This document shows, piece after piece, positions 34,943 to 42,453 of a stretch of 64,000 nucleotides of DNA. Under the pieces are notes generated by a model. It was not told where the DNA came from and did no database searches. It saw only the letters and a list, made by a program, of their open reading frames with translations. Location: assembly GCF_022229005.1 (NCBI RefSeq), contig NZ_JAKKFD010000002.1, forward strand, positions 62,001 to 126,000. The letters are read 5' to 3'. Every line of letters begins with the position of its first letter. Positions within the stretch are counted from its first letter, which is position 1. Made by a program: the position numbers and the translations under genes. This DNA comes from Micromonospora trifolii (GTDB lineage Bacteria; Actinomycetota; Actinomycetes; Mycobacteriales; Micromonosporaceae).

Positions 34943-35268
34943 GCTGCTGGTCCTTCCTCGCTCACGATCGAGAGCACCTGATCCAGGCGGGAGATGTGCA
35001 GGATGCGCCGAACCCGGGGGTTCGGATCGCGGACGGTGAGGGCCGCGTCGGCGCGAGTCAGCCGCCGGTGCACGTCGAGCAGCAGGCCGATGGCGGCGGC
35101 GTCGAGGTGCCGGCAGTCGGACAGGTCGAGCACCACCTGTGCGGGGCGCAGCGCCAGCACGCTGTCGAACACCGCGCCGACCTCCGGCAGACAGGCCAGA
35201 TCGAGTTCGGTGACGCGAACCTCGACCAGCGGCAGCGTGTACCTCGCGGGCAGCACCGGCGTCGCCAT
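34939..35268 (-). CDS. STAS-domain protein lacking the phosphorylatable serine
   Basis: 109 residues, one STAS domain (VRVTELDLACLPEVGAVFDSVLALRPAQVVLDLSDCRHLDAAAIGLLLDVHRRL). At the place where SpoIIAA-type antagonists have DS(S/T)G, this protein reads DAAAIG, so it cannot be switched by serine phosphorylation in the usual way. It begins at the ATG at 35268 (AGAGGGG upstream) and overlaps the next gene by ATGA, so the two STAS proteins are made together. It could be a constitutive antagonist, a decoy, or a stressosome-like scaffold. It diverges from the OmpR-type regulator gene. Confidence 0.83.
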   Translation of the reverse strand: MATPVLPARYTLPLVEVRVTELDLACLPEVGAVFDSVLALRPAQVVLDLSDCRHLDAAAIGLLLDVHRRLTRADAALTVRDPNPRVRRILHISRLDQVLSIVSEEGPAA

Positions 35269-35342
35269 CGCCGTACCCCTCTCTCCTCGCCCTCGCTCCC
35301 TTCCCACCGTGCTCGGCGGGGTTGGCGCTCACTGCAAGGCTC

Positions 35343-35360
35343 TGTGACAGTTGTGTGACA
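35343..35360. promoter_or_regulatory. 11-bp-phased direct repeats, likely response-regulator site
   Basis: TGTGACA at 35343-35349 is repeated at 35354-35360, an 11-bp period, the spacing used by dimeric OmpR/PhoB-family regulators. It lies 60 bp before the OmpR-type regulator gene and in the divergent STAS promoter region, so autoregulation and control of the STAS genes are both plausible. Confidence 0.6.
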
Positions 35361-35419
35361 AAACTGCCGGCTGGCGGGCACGGTTGGCCGCCCGGCGATC
35401 GGCCGAGGATGATTCCGGG

Positions 35420-36109
35420 ATGACGGCCGTACTGGTGATCGAGGACGACGACCGCATCCGGCTCGCGCTGCTGCTCGCACTCGAGGACGAGGGCTACGAC
35501 GCCCTCGGCGCGGCCACGGCCGAGGAGGGCCTGCGCGCCCAACGCCACCACCCGGCCGACTACGTGCTCGTCGACCTGATGCTGCCCGGCCTCGACGGCT
35601 TCGAGTGCATCCGGCAACTACGCCGTGACGACGACGTCCCGATCGTGGTGGTCAGCGCCCGCGACGGCACCGACGACATCGTCGCCGCCCTCGAAGCCGG
35701 CGCCGACGACTACGTGGTCAAACCCGTGGCCATCCGGGAGTTGACCGCCCGCCTACGGGCCCTGCGCCGCCGTGCCCGGCCGGTGGCCGCGACCTCGGCG
35801 CCGGAGGCCGTGCCGGCGGTCGCCTTCGGGGAGTTGGAGATCAGCCCGGAGGCGGGGGAGGTGCGCCGCGCCGGCCAACAGGTCACTGTCACCCGCACCG
35901 AGTTCCGGCTGCTCTGTGAGCTGGCCGAGCACGCCGGCCGGGTGCTGTCCCGTCAGCAGTTGCTGCAACGGGTCTGGGGCTACGACAGCGGCGACGAACG
36001 GCTCGTCGACGTACACGTCGGCCGGCTGCGGCAGAAGATCGAGCTCGACCCGGCGAACCCCCGGCACCTGGTCACCCTGCGGGGCCTGGGCTACAAGCTG
36101 CAACGATGA
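35420..36109 (+). CDS. OmpR-family response regulator
   Basis: 229 residues. Receiver domain 1-115 with Glu8-Asp9-Asp10 acidic pocket, phosphoacceptor Asp52 (VLVDLMLPGLDG), VVVSAR switch and KPV lysine. C-terminal winged helix: FGELEISPEAGEVRRAGQQVTVTRTEFRLLCELAEHAGRVLSRQQLLQRVWGYDSGDERLVDVHVGRLRQKIE...LRGLGYKLQR. It is followed, with ATGA and GTGA overlaps, by a HAMP kinase and a GerMN lipoprotein. This three-gene order copies mtrA-mtrB-lpqB, so it looks like a paralogous envelope-sensing system. No ribosome binding site is visible at the ATG. Confidence 0.92.
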   Translation: MTAVLVIEDDDRIRLALLLALEDEGYDALGAATAEEGLRAQRHHPADYVLVDLMLPGLDGFECIRQLRRDDDVPIVVVSARDGTDDIVAALEAGADDYVVKPVAIRELTARLRALRRRARPVAATSAPEAVPAVAFGELEISPEAGEVRRAGQQVTVTRTEFRLLCELAEHAGRVLSRQQLLQRVWGYDSGDERLVDVHVGRLRQKIELDPANPRHLVTLRGLGYKLQR

Positions 36110-37461
36110 GACGCCTCGGACTACGCACCCGGGTCACCGCCGCGTTCGCCGTCGGCGCGCTCCTGCTCTCGGCGTCGATGGCCCTGATCTCCTACGAGCT
36201 GACCCGCCGGTCCCTGCTCGACGACAGGGAACGCATCGCCCTGCGGGCCGCCTACTTCGACGCCGCAGTGGTGCATGCCGGCCTCGACACCGACACCCCG
36301 GACGTGGTGGAGGTGCTCCGGTCGTTGGACACCGGAGGAAGCCGTCGACCGGTGCTGCACCTCAACGGCGAGTGGTACGCAAGGGCCGCCGATCCGGGCA
36401 CCACGGCCGCCATCCCCGACGAGTTGCTCCGGGTCGTCTCCGCCGGGGAGCCGGCCGTGCAGCGTGTCCGCGTGGACGGGCAACCGGCCCTGGTGGTCGG
36501 GGTGCCGCTGTCCGCGTCCGCGACGTACTTCGAGGTCAACTCGCTGCGTGAGCTGGAGCAGACCTTCCGGGTGCTGGCCCTCGCGCTGACCAGCGTCGCG
36601 GTGCTGGTCGCCGGGTCCGGCGCCACCCTCGCCTGGTACGCCACCCGGCACGGGCTACGGCCGCTGACAGCGGTCGCCGACGCGGCCGAGAAGATCGCCG
36701 CCGGTGACTTCACCGCCCGGCTCGACCCGGCCACCGACAGTGACCTCACCCGCCTCTCCTCGTCGTTCAACGAGATGGTCGACCGCCTCGCCCGGCGCAT
36801 CGAGCGGGACCGCCGGTTCGCCGCCGACGTCAGCCACGAACTGCGTTCCCCGTTGCAGACCCTCGCCGCGGCGGCCAGCGTCCTGGCCCGCCGTCGGGAA
36901 CACCAGGACGACCGCACGGCCACCGCCGCCGGGCTCGTCGCCGACGAGATCGACCGTTTCCAACGGCTTGTCAACGACCTGATCGACCTGGCCCGCAGCG
37001 ACCAGCCGGCCCACCGTGCCCCGGTGGACGTGGTGGAGTTGGCCCGGGAAACCTGCGAGGCGTACGACCTGCCCGGCGCCCTCGTCCGCCTGGCACCGGA
37101 CGTGCCCCCGACGTGGCAGGTCGAGCGGCGGCGGATTGCCCAGATCCTGGCGAACCTGCTCGATAACGCCGTCACCTATGGTGGTGGCCCGGTGGCTGTT
37201 CGCCTGGACCGGGCCGGGGACAGCGGCGTCATCGAGGTCGACGACGACGGTCCGGGGGTTCCCGTCGAGGACCGCGAGGCGATCTTCGACCGGTTCGTCA
37301 GGGGGCGAGCCGCCCACACCCGTGGCGCCGGTGACGGCACGGGTCTGGGGCTGGCGTTGGTCGCCCAGCACGCCGCCGCGCACGCGGGGCAGGTGACTGT
37401 CGCCGACCGCCCGGGCGGGGGTGCCTGTTTCCGGGTCACCCTGCCGGGGAGCCTGCCGTGA
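36106..37461 (+). CDS. HAMP-domain sensor histidine kinase
   Basis: 451 residues. Membrane helices at about 10-30 and 155-178 enclose an external sensor of roughly 120 residues. HAMP linker ATRHGLRPLTAVADAAEKIAAGDFTARLDPATDSDLTRLSSSFNEMVDRL. HisKA motif RRFAADVSHELRSPLQTLAAAASVLA (phosphoacceptor His in SHELRSP). ATPase motifs NLLDNAVTYGG (N-box), VEVDDDGPGVP (G1), FVRGRAAHTRGAGDGTGLGLALVAQHA (F and G2). Coupled to the OmpR regulator upstream and to the lipoprotein downstream, each by a 4-bp overlap. Architecture matches MtrB-like envelope kinases. Confidence 0.93.
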   Translation: MRRLGLRTRVTAAFAVGALLLSASMALISYELTRRSLLDDRERIALRAAYFDAAVVHAGLDTDTPDVVEVLRSLDTGGSRRPVLHLNGEWYARAADPGTTAAIPDELLRVVSAGEPAVQRVRVDGQPALVVGVPLSASATYFEVNSLRELEQTFRVLALALTSVAVLVAGSGATLAWYATRHGLRPLTAVADAAEKIAAGDFTARLDPATDSDLTRLSSSFNEMVDRLARRIERDRRFAADVSHELRSPLQTLAAAASVLARRREHQDDRTATAAGLVADEIDRFQRLVNDLIDLARSDQPAHRAPVDVVELARETCEAYDLPGALVRLAPDVPPTWQVERRRIAQILANLLDNAVTYGGGPVAVRLDRAGDSGVIEVDDDGPGVPVEDREAIFDRFVRGRAAHTRGAGDGTGLGLALVAQHAAAHAGQVTVADRPGGGACFRVTLPGSLP

Positions 37462-38021
37462 GGCGCCGTCGTCTCGCCCCGTTGGCGCTCGCCGTGCTGC
37501 TGACCGGGTGCGGCATCCCCACCGACGACACCCCGCGCACGGTGTCGCCCCCACGAGGGCCGCTGAGCAGCGCCGCTCCCGCCGACACCACAGCACCGGC
37601 GGGCAGTGCCGCCGAGACGCTCTGCCTGGTCCGGGACAACCGCATCGTCCCCGTGGTCCGGCGGGTCGACAGCCCGCCCACCATCGCCGACCAGCTGCGG
37701 CATCTGCTCGCCGGGCCCAGCAGCACCGAACGGGACAGCGACCTGACCAGCGCGCTGCCGGGGGCGGTCAACGGTGCCCGCGCGACAGTGACCGGGACGC
37801 AGGCCCTCGTCGCGGTGGACGAACCCGCGGACGTTGGCGGTCGCAGCGACGAGGTCCTCGCCTTCGGGCAGATCGTCTGCACCCTCACCGGCCGCGAGGA
37901 CGTCTCCACAGTGGCCTTCCTGCGCGACGGCAAGGCTCTCGGCGTGCCCCGCGCCGACGGCTCGCTGTCCAGCAGACCGCTCACCCGCGGCGACTACGCC
38001 CCCCTCATCAGCGAACGCTGA
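37458..38021 (+). CDS. GerMN-domain lipoprotein (LpqB-like partner)
   Basis: 187 residues, GTG start overlapping the kinase stop. The lipobox LLTGC (Cys near residue 18) marks a membrane-anchored lipoprotein. Residues about 55-150 match a GerMN domain (ETLCLVRDNRIVPVVRRVDSPPTIADQLRHLLAGPSSTERDSDLTSALP...ARATVTGTQALVAVDE). LpqB, the lipoprotein encoded after mtrAB, also carries GerMN and modulates MtrB, but is much longer with a C-terminal propeller. This small version would be a minimal accessory sensor for the kinase. A co-sensor role is inference from the operon. Confidence 0.83.
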   Translation: MRRRRLAPLALAVLLTGCGIPTDDTPRTVSPPRGPLSSAAPADTTAPAGSAAETLCLVRDNRIVPVVRRVDSPPTIADQLRHLLAGPSSTERDSDLTSALPGAVNGARATVTGTQALVAVDEPADVGGRSDEVLAFGQIVCTLTGREDVSTVAFLRDGKALGVPRADGSLSSRPLTRGDYAPLISER

Positions 38022-38168
38022 GCGCGCGCCACCGGGAGCACGGGCCACCCCGATGTCGACGGTGGCGGGTCTCGGGGTTGCTCGGTGGAGAACCTGAGAC
38101 GAAAGCCAGGGCGACCCGAGGGAAGCTCCCGGAGGCCGGCAGGCGCCGACGGTCACATGCTGGCTGGC

Positions 38169-38765
38169 ATGAAACGCACTGCGCTCTACGTGATCGCCGG
38201 ACCGGTCGGCATCACGGCCTACGGCCTCGTCCGTCTCTGGGCACGATCTGACGGGGTGTACGGCCCCGGGCTCGACTGGCAGGCAGCGCACCTTGTCGCT
38301 CTCGCCGGCATGGTGTGCTTCGTCCCGGGTGTGCTCGCGTTGGCCCGCCTGCTGCCCCGCAGCCCGTGGCGCACCGGGGTGGTGGCCGGCACGTTGGTCG
38401 GCCTCGCCGCGACGATGGTGCAGTTCGGCGCTGACATCGTCGAGGGGCTGCTGGCCGAGGACCGGGCGGAGATGTCGAGGCTCGGCGCGGAGTTCAAGGA
38501 CATCCCCGGCGTGGAGGTCGCGTTCTACGACGTCGTACCCCAGTTCTTCTTCCTGGGCCTGCTCGTCCTCGCCGGGATGCTCGCCGCGCGACGGCGGCTG
38601 CCGTGGTGGAGTGTGCCGCTGCTCCTGGCCGGCATCGTCCTGCCGGCGGTCACCCTCGACCTGCTTCCGATCGGCGGCCTGTGCATGGCGCTGGCGTTGG
38701 CCCCGGCGCTGCCGCTGGTGCGGCAGCGGGGCGGGCGGGCCGAGTCGCCGGTCGCCATCCACTGA
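38169..38765 (+). CDS. Polytopic membrane protein of unknown function
   Basis: 198 residues (ATG at 38169; an in-frame ATG at 38157 adds four residues). Five or six hydrophobic segments: residues about 5-22, 36-60, 68-90, 115-138, 145-165, 168-188. A short acidic loop (EGLLAEDRAEMSRLGAEFKDIPGVEVAFYD) lies between the third and fourth. No named family is recognised. It follows the GerMN lipoprotein after a 147-bp gap without a clear ribosome binding site, so it may be a separate unit. A hairpin terminator follows it at once. Confidence 0.7.
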   Translation: MKRTALYVIAGPVGITAYGLVRLWARSDGVYGPGLDWQAAHLVALAGMVCFVPGVLALARLLPRSPWRTGVVAGTLVGLAATMVQFGADIVEGLLAEDRAEMSRLGAEFKDIPGVEVAFYDVVPQFFFLGLLVLAGMLAARRRLPWWSVPLLLAGIVLPAVTLDLLPIGGLCMALALAPALPLVRQRGGRAESPVAIH

Positions 38766-38772
38766 GGACGCG

Positions 38773-38806
38773 GGGTGGCGCCGGCCCCTTCGGACCAGCG
38801 CCACCC
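38773..38806. terminator. Bidirectional hairpin terminator
   Basis: GGGTGGCGC (38773-38781) pairs with 38798-38806 between convergent genes. Confidence 0.7.
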
Positions 38807-38815
38807 TGCGAGCCG

Positions 38816-40732
38816 CTACCTGAGGGCGAGGGTGCGGGCGTCGGCGGCGATGACGCTGGCGACCTCCGCCGGCACCAGCTTGCCGGCCTGCCGGTCGGCG
38901 TAGGTGGCCAGCTCGGCGTACTGGGCGTGGGCCAACTTGGTGGTCATCGCGGTGACGGCGGCCGGGTCCGCGCCCGAGGTGAGGATCAGGTAGCCGAGGC
39001 CGGCCTGGCTCACCGTCACGGTGAAGGTGCTGGTCGCGGTGGCGGTGCCCTCCGGACCGGTGGCCTCGGTGGAAATGGTGTGCCGGCCGGCGGTCAGCTT
39101 GGCCAGGTCGAGCTTGCGTCCGGCGGCCGACTTCTTGCCGTCCAGCGTGACGGTGACGGTGTCCGCGTTGGTCGCGGCGACCGCGATCACCGGCGACTGC
39201 GCCCGGTCCAGCCGAGCGCCGTTGGCCGGCGAGGTGATCTGCGCGGTCGGGTCGGCGGAGGCCCGCTGGACGAACGCCGAGTTCCAGCCGACCAGCTCCG
39301 CCGCGCGGTTGGTGATGATCGCGTCGGTGCCGATCCGCTCCAGCCGCTGCCACAGGCCGGCGGAATCCATCGTCCAGGCCATCACGGCGACCCCGGCGGC
39401 GTGCAGCGGGGCGACGACCTCCGGCTTGGCCAGCAGCGCGTTGCCGTCCGGGTTGTACGCGGTCAGGTGCAGCTCCTTCGCGATCGCCACCGGGTCGGCG
39501 TCCAGGGTGCTGCGCAGCAGGCCGAGCGGCAGCTCGGGGGCGATCTCGTAGGTGTACCTCAGGGCGTCGACCTCGAAGCTCTGGACGAAGACCCGGCCCA
39601 TCATCTGCTCGTCCCGGATCACCTGGATGATCGTGGCGACCTCGTCGCGGGTGTGCTTGCCCTTGATCTCCACGAGCAGGTTGCCGCCCCGGGTCCGCAG
39701 GTCGGCGAGCTGCTCGGCGAGGGTGGGCACCCGCTCGCCGACGTACTGCGGGCCGAACCAGGAGCCGGCGTCGAGCGCCTTGATCTGCGCGGCGGTCAGG
39801 TCCCGGATGTTGCCGGTGCCGTCGGTGGTCCGGTCGACGGTGCCGTCGTGCAGGATGAACGGGATGCCGTCCTTGCTCGGCTGGACGTCGTTCTCGATCC
39901 AGTCGGCGCCGCCCTTACGGGCGATCTCCTGGGCGACGAGGGTGTTCTCCGGTGCGGCGGCGGAGGCGCCCCGGTGGGCGATCACTGTGAACGGGCTGCC
40001 CTCCGGGCGGAGGTAGCCGTTCGGCGCCAGTTCGGTGACTGTGACGTCGTCGTACGACACCGTCGCGCCGTTGACGAAGAGCCCCTGGATGCCGTCGGTA
40101 GAACGCTGGAGGCTGCTGGTCCGCATCGCCTCCCGCCCGTCGAAGATCCAGCGGGCCTGGTTGCCGTGCACCTCGACGGCGACGCGCACGTCCCGGCCGG
40201 TGCCGGCGGCGGACGGGGCGGAGGCGGTGTTCGTCACGACCCAGGCGTTGGCAGTGGTCCGCTGGGCGAATTCGAGCCCGTTGGCGGCGGTGGTGCCGCT
40301 GCGCATGGTGGCGATCCACCAGGGGGTCGCGCCACTGGCGGGGACGTCGATGCCGAGCGAGGCCCAGCGGGTGGCGGCCGAGACCGCCTCGAAGCGCATG
40401 GTCGCCTCGAGGCGGAAGTCGTTCAGGTGCCGACCGAAGGTGATTTTGTTGTTCTCGCTGGAGCTGGCGGAGGTTCCGTACAGTCGGCCGTTCTCGACCT
40501 TCCAGGCGCCGTCCACCGCGTGCCAACCGGCGGGCAGCGACGCGGTCGAGAAGTTCTCCGAGACGACGACACTGCCCGGCTCGGCGGTGGCGGGCGACGA
40601 GGTCGCGACGGTGACAGCGACGGCAGCGCCGGTGACGGCGAGGGCGGCGGCAGCGGCAGCGGCCCGGGTTCCCAGGGCGCCGAGGCGCCACCCGGCGCGG
40701 CGAGGCGAGGTTGATGCGGGTAGGACAGTCAT
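38816..40732 (-). CDS. Secreted modular glycerophosphodiester phosphodiesterase
   Basis: 638 residues from the ATG at 40732. Signal region RAAAAAAALAVTGAAVAVTVATSSPATA. Residues about 45-205 are a concanavalin-like/DUF1080-like beta-sandwich (FSTASLPAGWHAVDGAWKVENGRLYGTS). Residues about 213-455 are the GDPD barrel: VIAHRGASAAAPENTLVA (first His), DWIENDVQPSKDGIPFILHDGTVDRTTDGTG (metal ligands and second His), LLVEIKG. Then an Ig-like domain (ITSPANGARLDRAQSPVIAV) and a C-terminal helical module of about 60 residues resembling FIMAH domains. It would release glycerol phosphate from lipids or teichoic-type polymers. TACCGT sits 7 nt before the start, so the transcript is likely leaderless. Confidence 0.88.
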   Translation of the reverse strand: MTVLPASTSPRRAGWRLGALGTRAAAAAAALAVTGAAVAVTVATSSPATAEPGSVVVSENFSTASLPAGWHAVDGAWKVENGRLYGTSASSSENNKITFGRHLNDFRLEATMRFEAVSAATRWASLGIDVPASGATPWWIATMRSGTTAANGLEFAQRTTANAWVVTNTASAPSAAGTGRDVRVAVEVHGNQARWIFDGREAMRTSSLQRSTDGIQGLFVNGATVSYDDVTVTELAPNGYLRPEGSPFTVIAHRGASAAAPENTLVAQEIARKGGADWIENDVQPSKDGIPFILHDGTVDRTTDGTGNIRDLTAAQIKALDAGSWFGPQYVGERVPTLAEQLADLRTRGGNLLVEIKGKHTRDEVATIIQVIRDEQMMGRVFVQSFEVDALRYTYEIAPELPLGLLRSTLDADPVAIAKELHLTAYNPDGNALLAKPEVVAPLHAAGVAVMAWTMDSAGLWQRLERIGTDAIITNRAAELVGWNSAFVQRASADPTAQITSPANGARLDRAQSPVIAVAATNADTVTVTLDGKKSAAGRKLDLAKLTAGRHTISTEATGPEGTATATSTFTVTVSQAGLGYLILTSGADPAAVTAMTTKLAHAQYAELATYADRQAGKLVPAEVASVIAADARTLALR

Positions 40733-40739
40733 GGTCGCG

Positions 40740-40745
40740 ACGGTA
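40740..40745 (-). promoter_or_regulatory. -10 hexamer of leaderless GDPD promoter
   Basis: On the minus strand TACCGT is followed by exactly 7 nt and then ATG, with no ribosome binding site; the TANNNT-N7-start pattern of leaderless actinobacterial genes. Confidence 0.55.
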
Positions 40746-40833
40746 CGAAGCGCGCCAGAACTGATGATCAATCAAGCATGGCTGCCGCCGGAACGCCGGG
40801 TGTACCGCGCTCGATCGAAGTGTGCCGGACTGG

Positions 40834-41649
40834 TCAGTTCGACAGGCCGGAGCAGGCGGCCCCGTCGATGGTGCACGCCTTCGGGGCGGAACCCGTCAAC
40901 GATCCATTGACCCGGAACGTCACCCGGACCGAGGCGCTACCGGGCACCTGACCGGTGTTCGGGTCCGGCACGAACGTCCACACCGCACCGTCCCGGCTGG
41001 CCTGTGCCCCCTCGACACCGCTGATCCCCAGCGACTCCCGGGGCAGGGTGACGACCAGCGTCCACCCCGGTGCCGGGACCGAACCGGGATTGCTGATCGT
41101 CACTGCCGCGCCGTAACTGAGCAGGGCGTTGTCAGTGATGGCGAAGGCCGCGCCCAGGGCCGCCGGGGTGGGTTCGGCACTCGCACCGGTCGGCGTGGGC
41201 CGGGTCGGCGACGCGACGGCCGGTGGGACCGAGGAGGCCGAGGCGGGCGGGGAAGCGGGCACCGCCGGGCTGGTGACCGCCGGTCGCGCCTGCGCCCGGG
41301 GGGTAGCGGACGGCGAAGCGCCCACCTGCTCGACCGACGGCGGCGGGTCGAGGGTCACCGGCGTCAGCTTCTCCGGCGTACGCAGCACCCCGACGACGGA
41401 CACGGCCGTCGCGATCAGCACCCCGAGCGCCGCGACGACGGCCACCCAGGTGGCCCGCGAGACGTCCTCCCGACCGGTGAGCACCCGCCGTGCGGCAGTG
41501 ACGAGGGCCACGACCCGATCCAGCAGGATGATCGCCACGGTACGGCGTGGCTGGGGTGGTGTTGCCGGCACTGCCAGTCTCTCCTTCAGTTCGTCGCCGG
41601 GTGCGCGCCCGCGATCCGTCTGGTTCGCGGGTGGCACTGCCCGGGTCAC
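40834..41649 (-). CDS. Membrane-anchored protein with extracellular CBM2-like domain
   Basis: 271 residues, last gene of the six-gene leftward operon; its GTG overlaps the DUF742 stop. Residues 1-65 are cytoplasmic and basic, residues about 68-92 form the only membrane helix (ATWVAVVAALGVLIATAVSVVGVL), residues about 100-170 are a Pro/Ala/Ser/Thr linker, and residues about 170-271 are a CBM2-like beta-sandwich (AAFAITDNALLSYGAAVTISNPGSVPAPGWTLVVTLPRESLGISGVEG...CTIDGAACSG). A carbohydrate-binding domain presented outside the cell by an operon of intracellular signalling proteins suggests it is the receptor or wall anchor for the system. It occupies the slot where conservons normally carry the CvnD GTPase. 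Confidence 0.8.
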   Translation of the reverse strand: MTRAVPPANQTDRGRAPGDELKERLAVPATPPQPRRTVAIILLDRVVALVTAARRVLTGREDVSRATWVAVVAALGVLIATAVSVVGVLRTPEKLTPVTLDPPPSVEQVGASPSATPRAQARPAVTSPAVPASPPASASSVPPAVASPTRPTPTGASAEPTPAALGAAFAITDNALLSYGAAVTISNPGSVPAPGWTLVVTLPRESLGISGVEGAQASRDGAVWTFVPDPNTGQVPGSASVRVTFRVNGSLTGSAPKACTIDGAACSGLSN

Positions 41650-42026
41650 AGCCCGCGAAGCCCGACGAGTATCGCCTCGAGCAGATCCTCGGTCGGCAGC
41701 TCTGACAGCATCGGCGGTTCGTGCGTCTCGATCAGCCCGGTCGCGAGCAGGTCACCGAGCAGCACCCGGACGGTCCCCAGCGGAAGATCCAACTCGGCAC
41801 CCACCTCGGCCACCGACATTGGATGGTGACACAGCTCGACGATCCGCGCCTGTTCAGGGAAGAGCGGTGTGGGGGGCGTGACCCCCCGCCGGGCGACGAC
41901 CAGCGAGATCAGGTCGAACTGGCCGCGTGCGGGCGCGGTGCGCCCCCCGGTCATCGTGTAGGGCCGGGCGACCGGGCCCGCGTCGTCGTCGTACCACGCC
42001 TCGTCAGTGGTGCCGCTGGTGTGCAC
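41646..42026 (-). CDS. DUF742 conservon protein (CvnC)
   Basis: 126 residues, GTG start. DUF742 hallmarks: VARPYTMTGGRT near the N terminus, QFDLISLVVARR, and the winged-helix-like LCHHPMSVAEVGAELDLPLGTVRVLLGDLLATGLIETHEP. In conservons, CvnC works with a kinase-like CvnA, roadblock CvnB and small GTPase CvnD at the membrane. Overlaps CvnB by 23 bp and the CBM2-like membrane gene by 4 bp. The expected CvnD GTPase does not follow. Confidence 0.92.
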   Translation of the reverse strand: MHTSGTTDEAWYDDDAGPVARPYTMTGGRTAPARGQFDLISLVVARRGVTPPTPLFPEQARIVELCHHPMSVAEVGAELDLPLGTVRVLLGDLLATGLIETHEPPMLSELPTEDLLEAILVGLRGL

Positions 42027-42453
42027 CAGTGTCCCCGATCGTCACCGAGGAGGCCGGGCCCAGCGTGATCGGCAGGTGCTGCTCGGCCTGCCCCACGAAG
42101 AGCGCCACCTCGTACGCCATGTCACCGACCTCGACGTCGTCACCGGCGATCCGCACGGTGAGGATGGTCCCGTTCGGGATGGTGGCGATGAACAGGAACG
42201 CTCGCGACATCTGCACCACGACCTGGCGCAGCCGACCCGCGTCGCAGGTCCGGGTGGCGGCCAGCCCCAACGCGATCAGTCCGGCGACCACGCCGGAGAT
42301 CTGCTCGGCCAGTTTGTCCCCCACCCGCCGCGAGCCGCCGAGCGGTAGCCCGTCCGGTGAGAGCACCACGGCGAACTCCGCGCCGTGCACCCGGTCGACC
42401 AGATCGTTCAGGGCGTCGGTCAGACCGTCCTCGGCGACCACTGCAGACGTCAT
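42004..42453 (-). CDS. Roadblock/LC7 conservon protein (CvnB)
   Basis: 149 residues of the roadblock/LC7 family: LTDALNDLVDRVHGAEFAVVLSPDGLPLGGSRRVGDKLAEQISGVVAGLIALGLAATRTCDAGRLRQVVVQMSRAFLFIATIPNGTILTVRIAGDDVEVGDMAYEVALFV. Such proteins dimerise and regulate Ras-like GTPases (MglB type). Its ATG overlaps the kinase stop (ATGA). With no conservon GTPase in the operon, its GTPase partner is an open question; the divergent dynamin-like GTPases are candidates. Confidence 0.92.
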   Translation of the reverse strand: MTSAVVAEDGLTDALNDLVDRVHGAEFAVVLSPDGLPLGGSRRVGDKLAEQISGVVAGLIALGLAATRTCDAGRLRQVVVQMSRAFLFIATIPNGTILTVRIAGDDVEVGDMAYEVALFVGQAEQHLPITLGPASSVTIGDTGAHQRHH

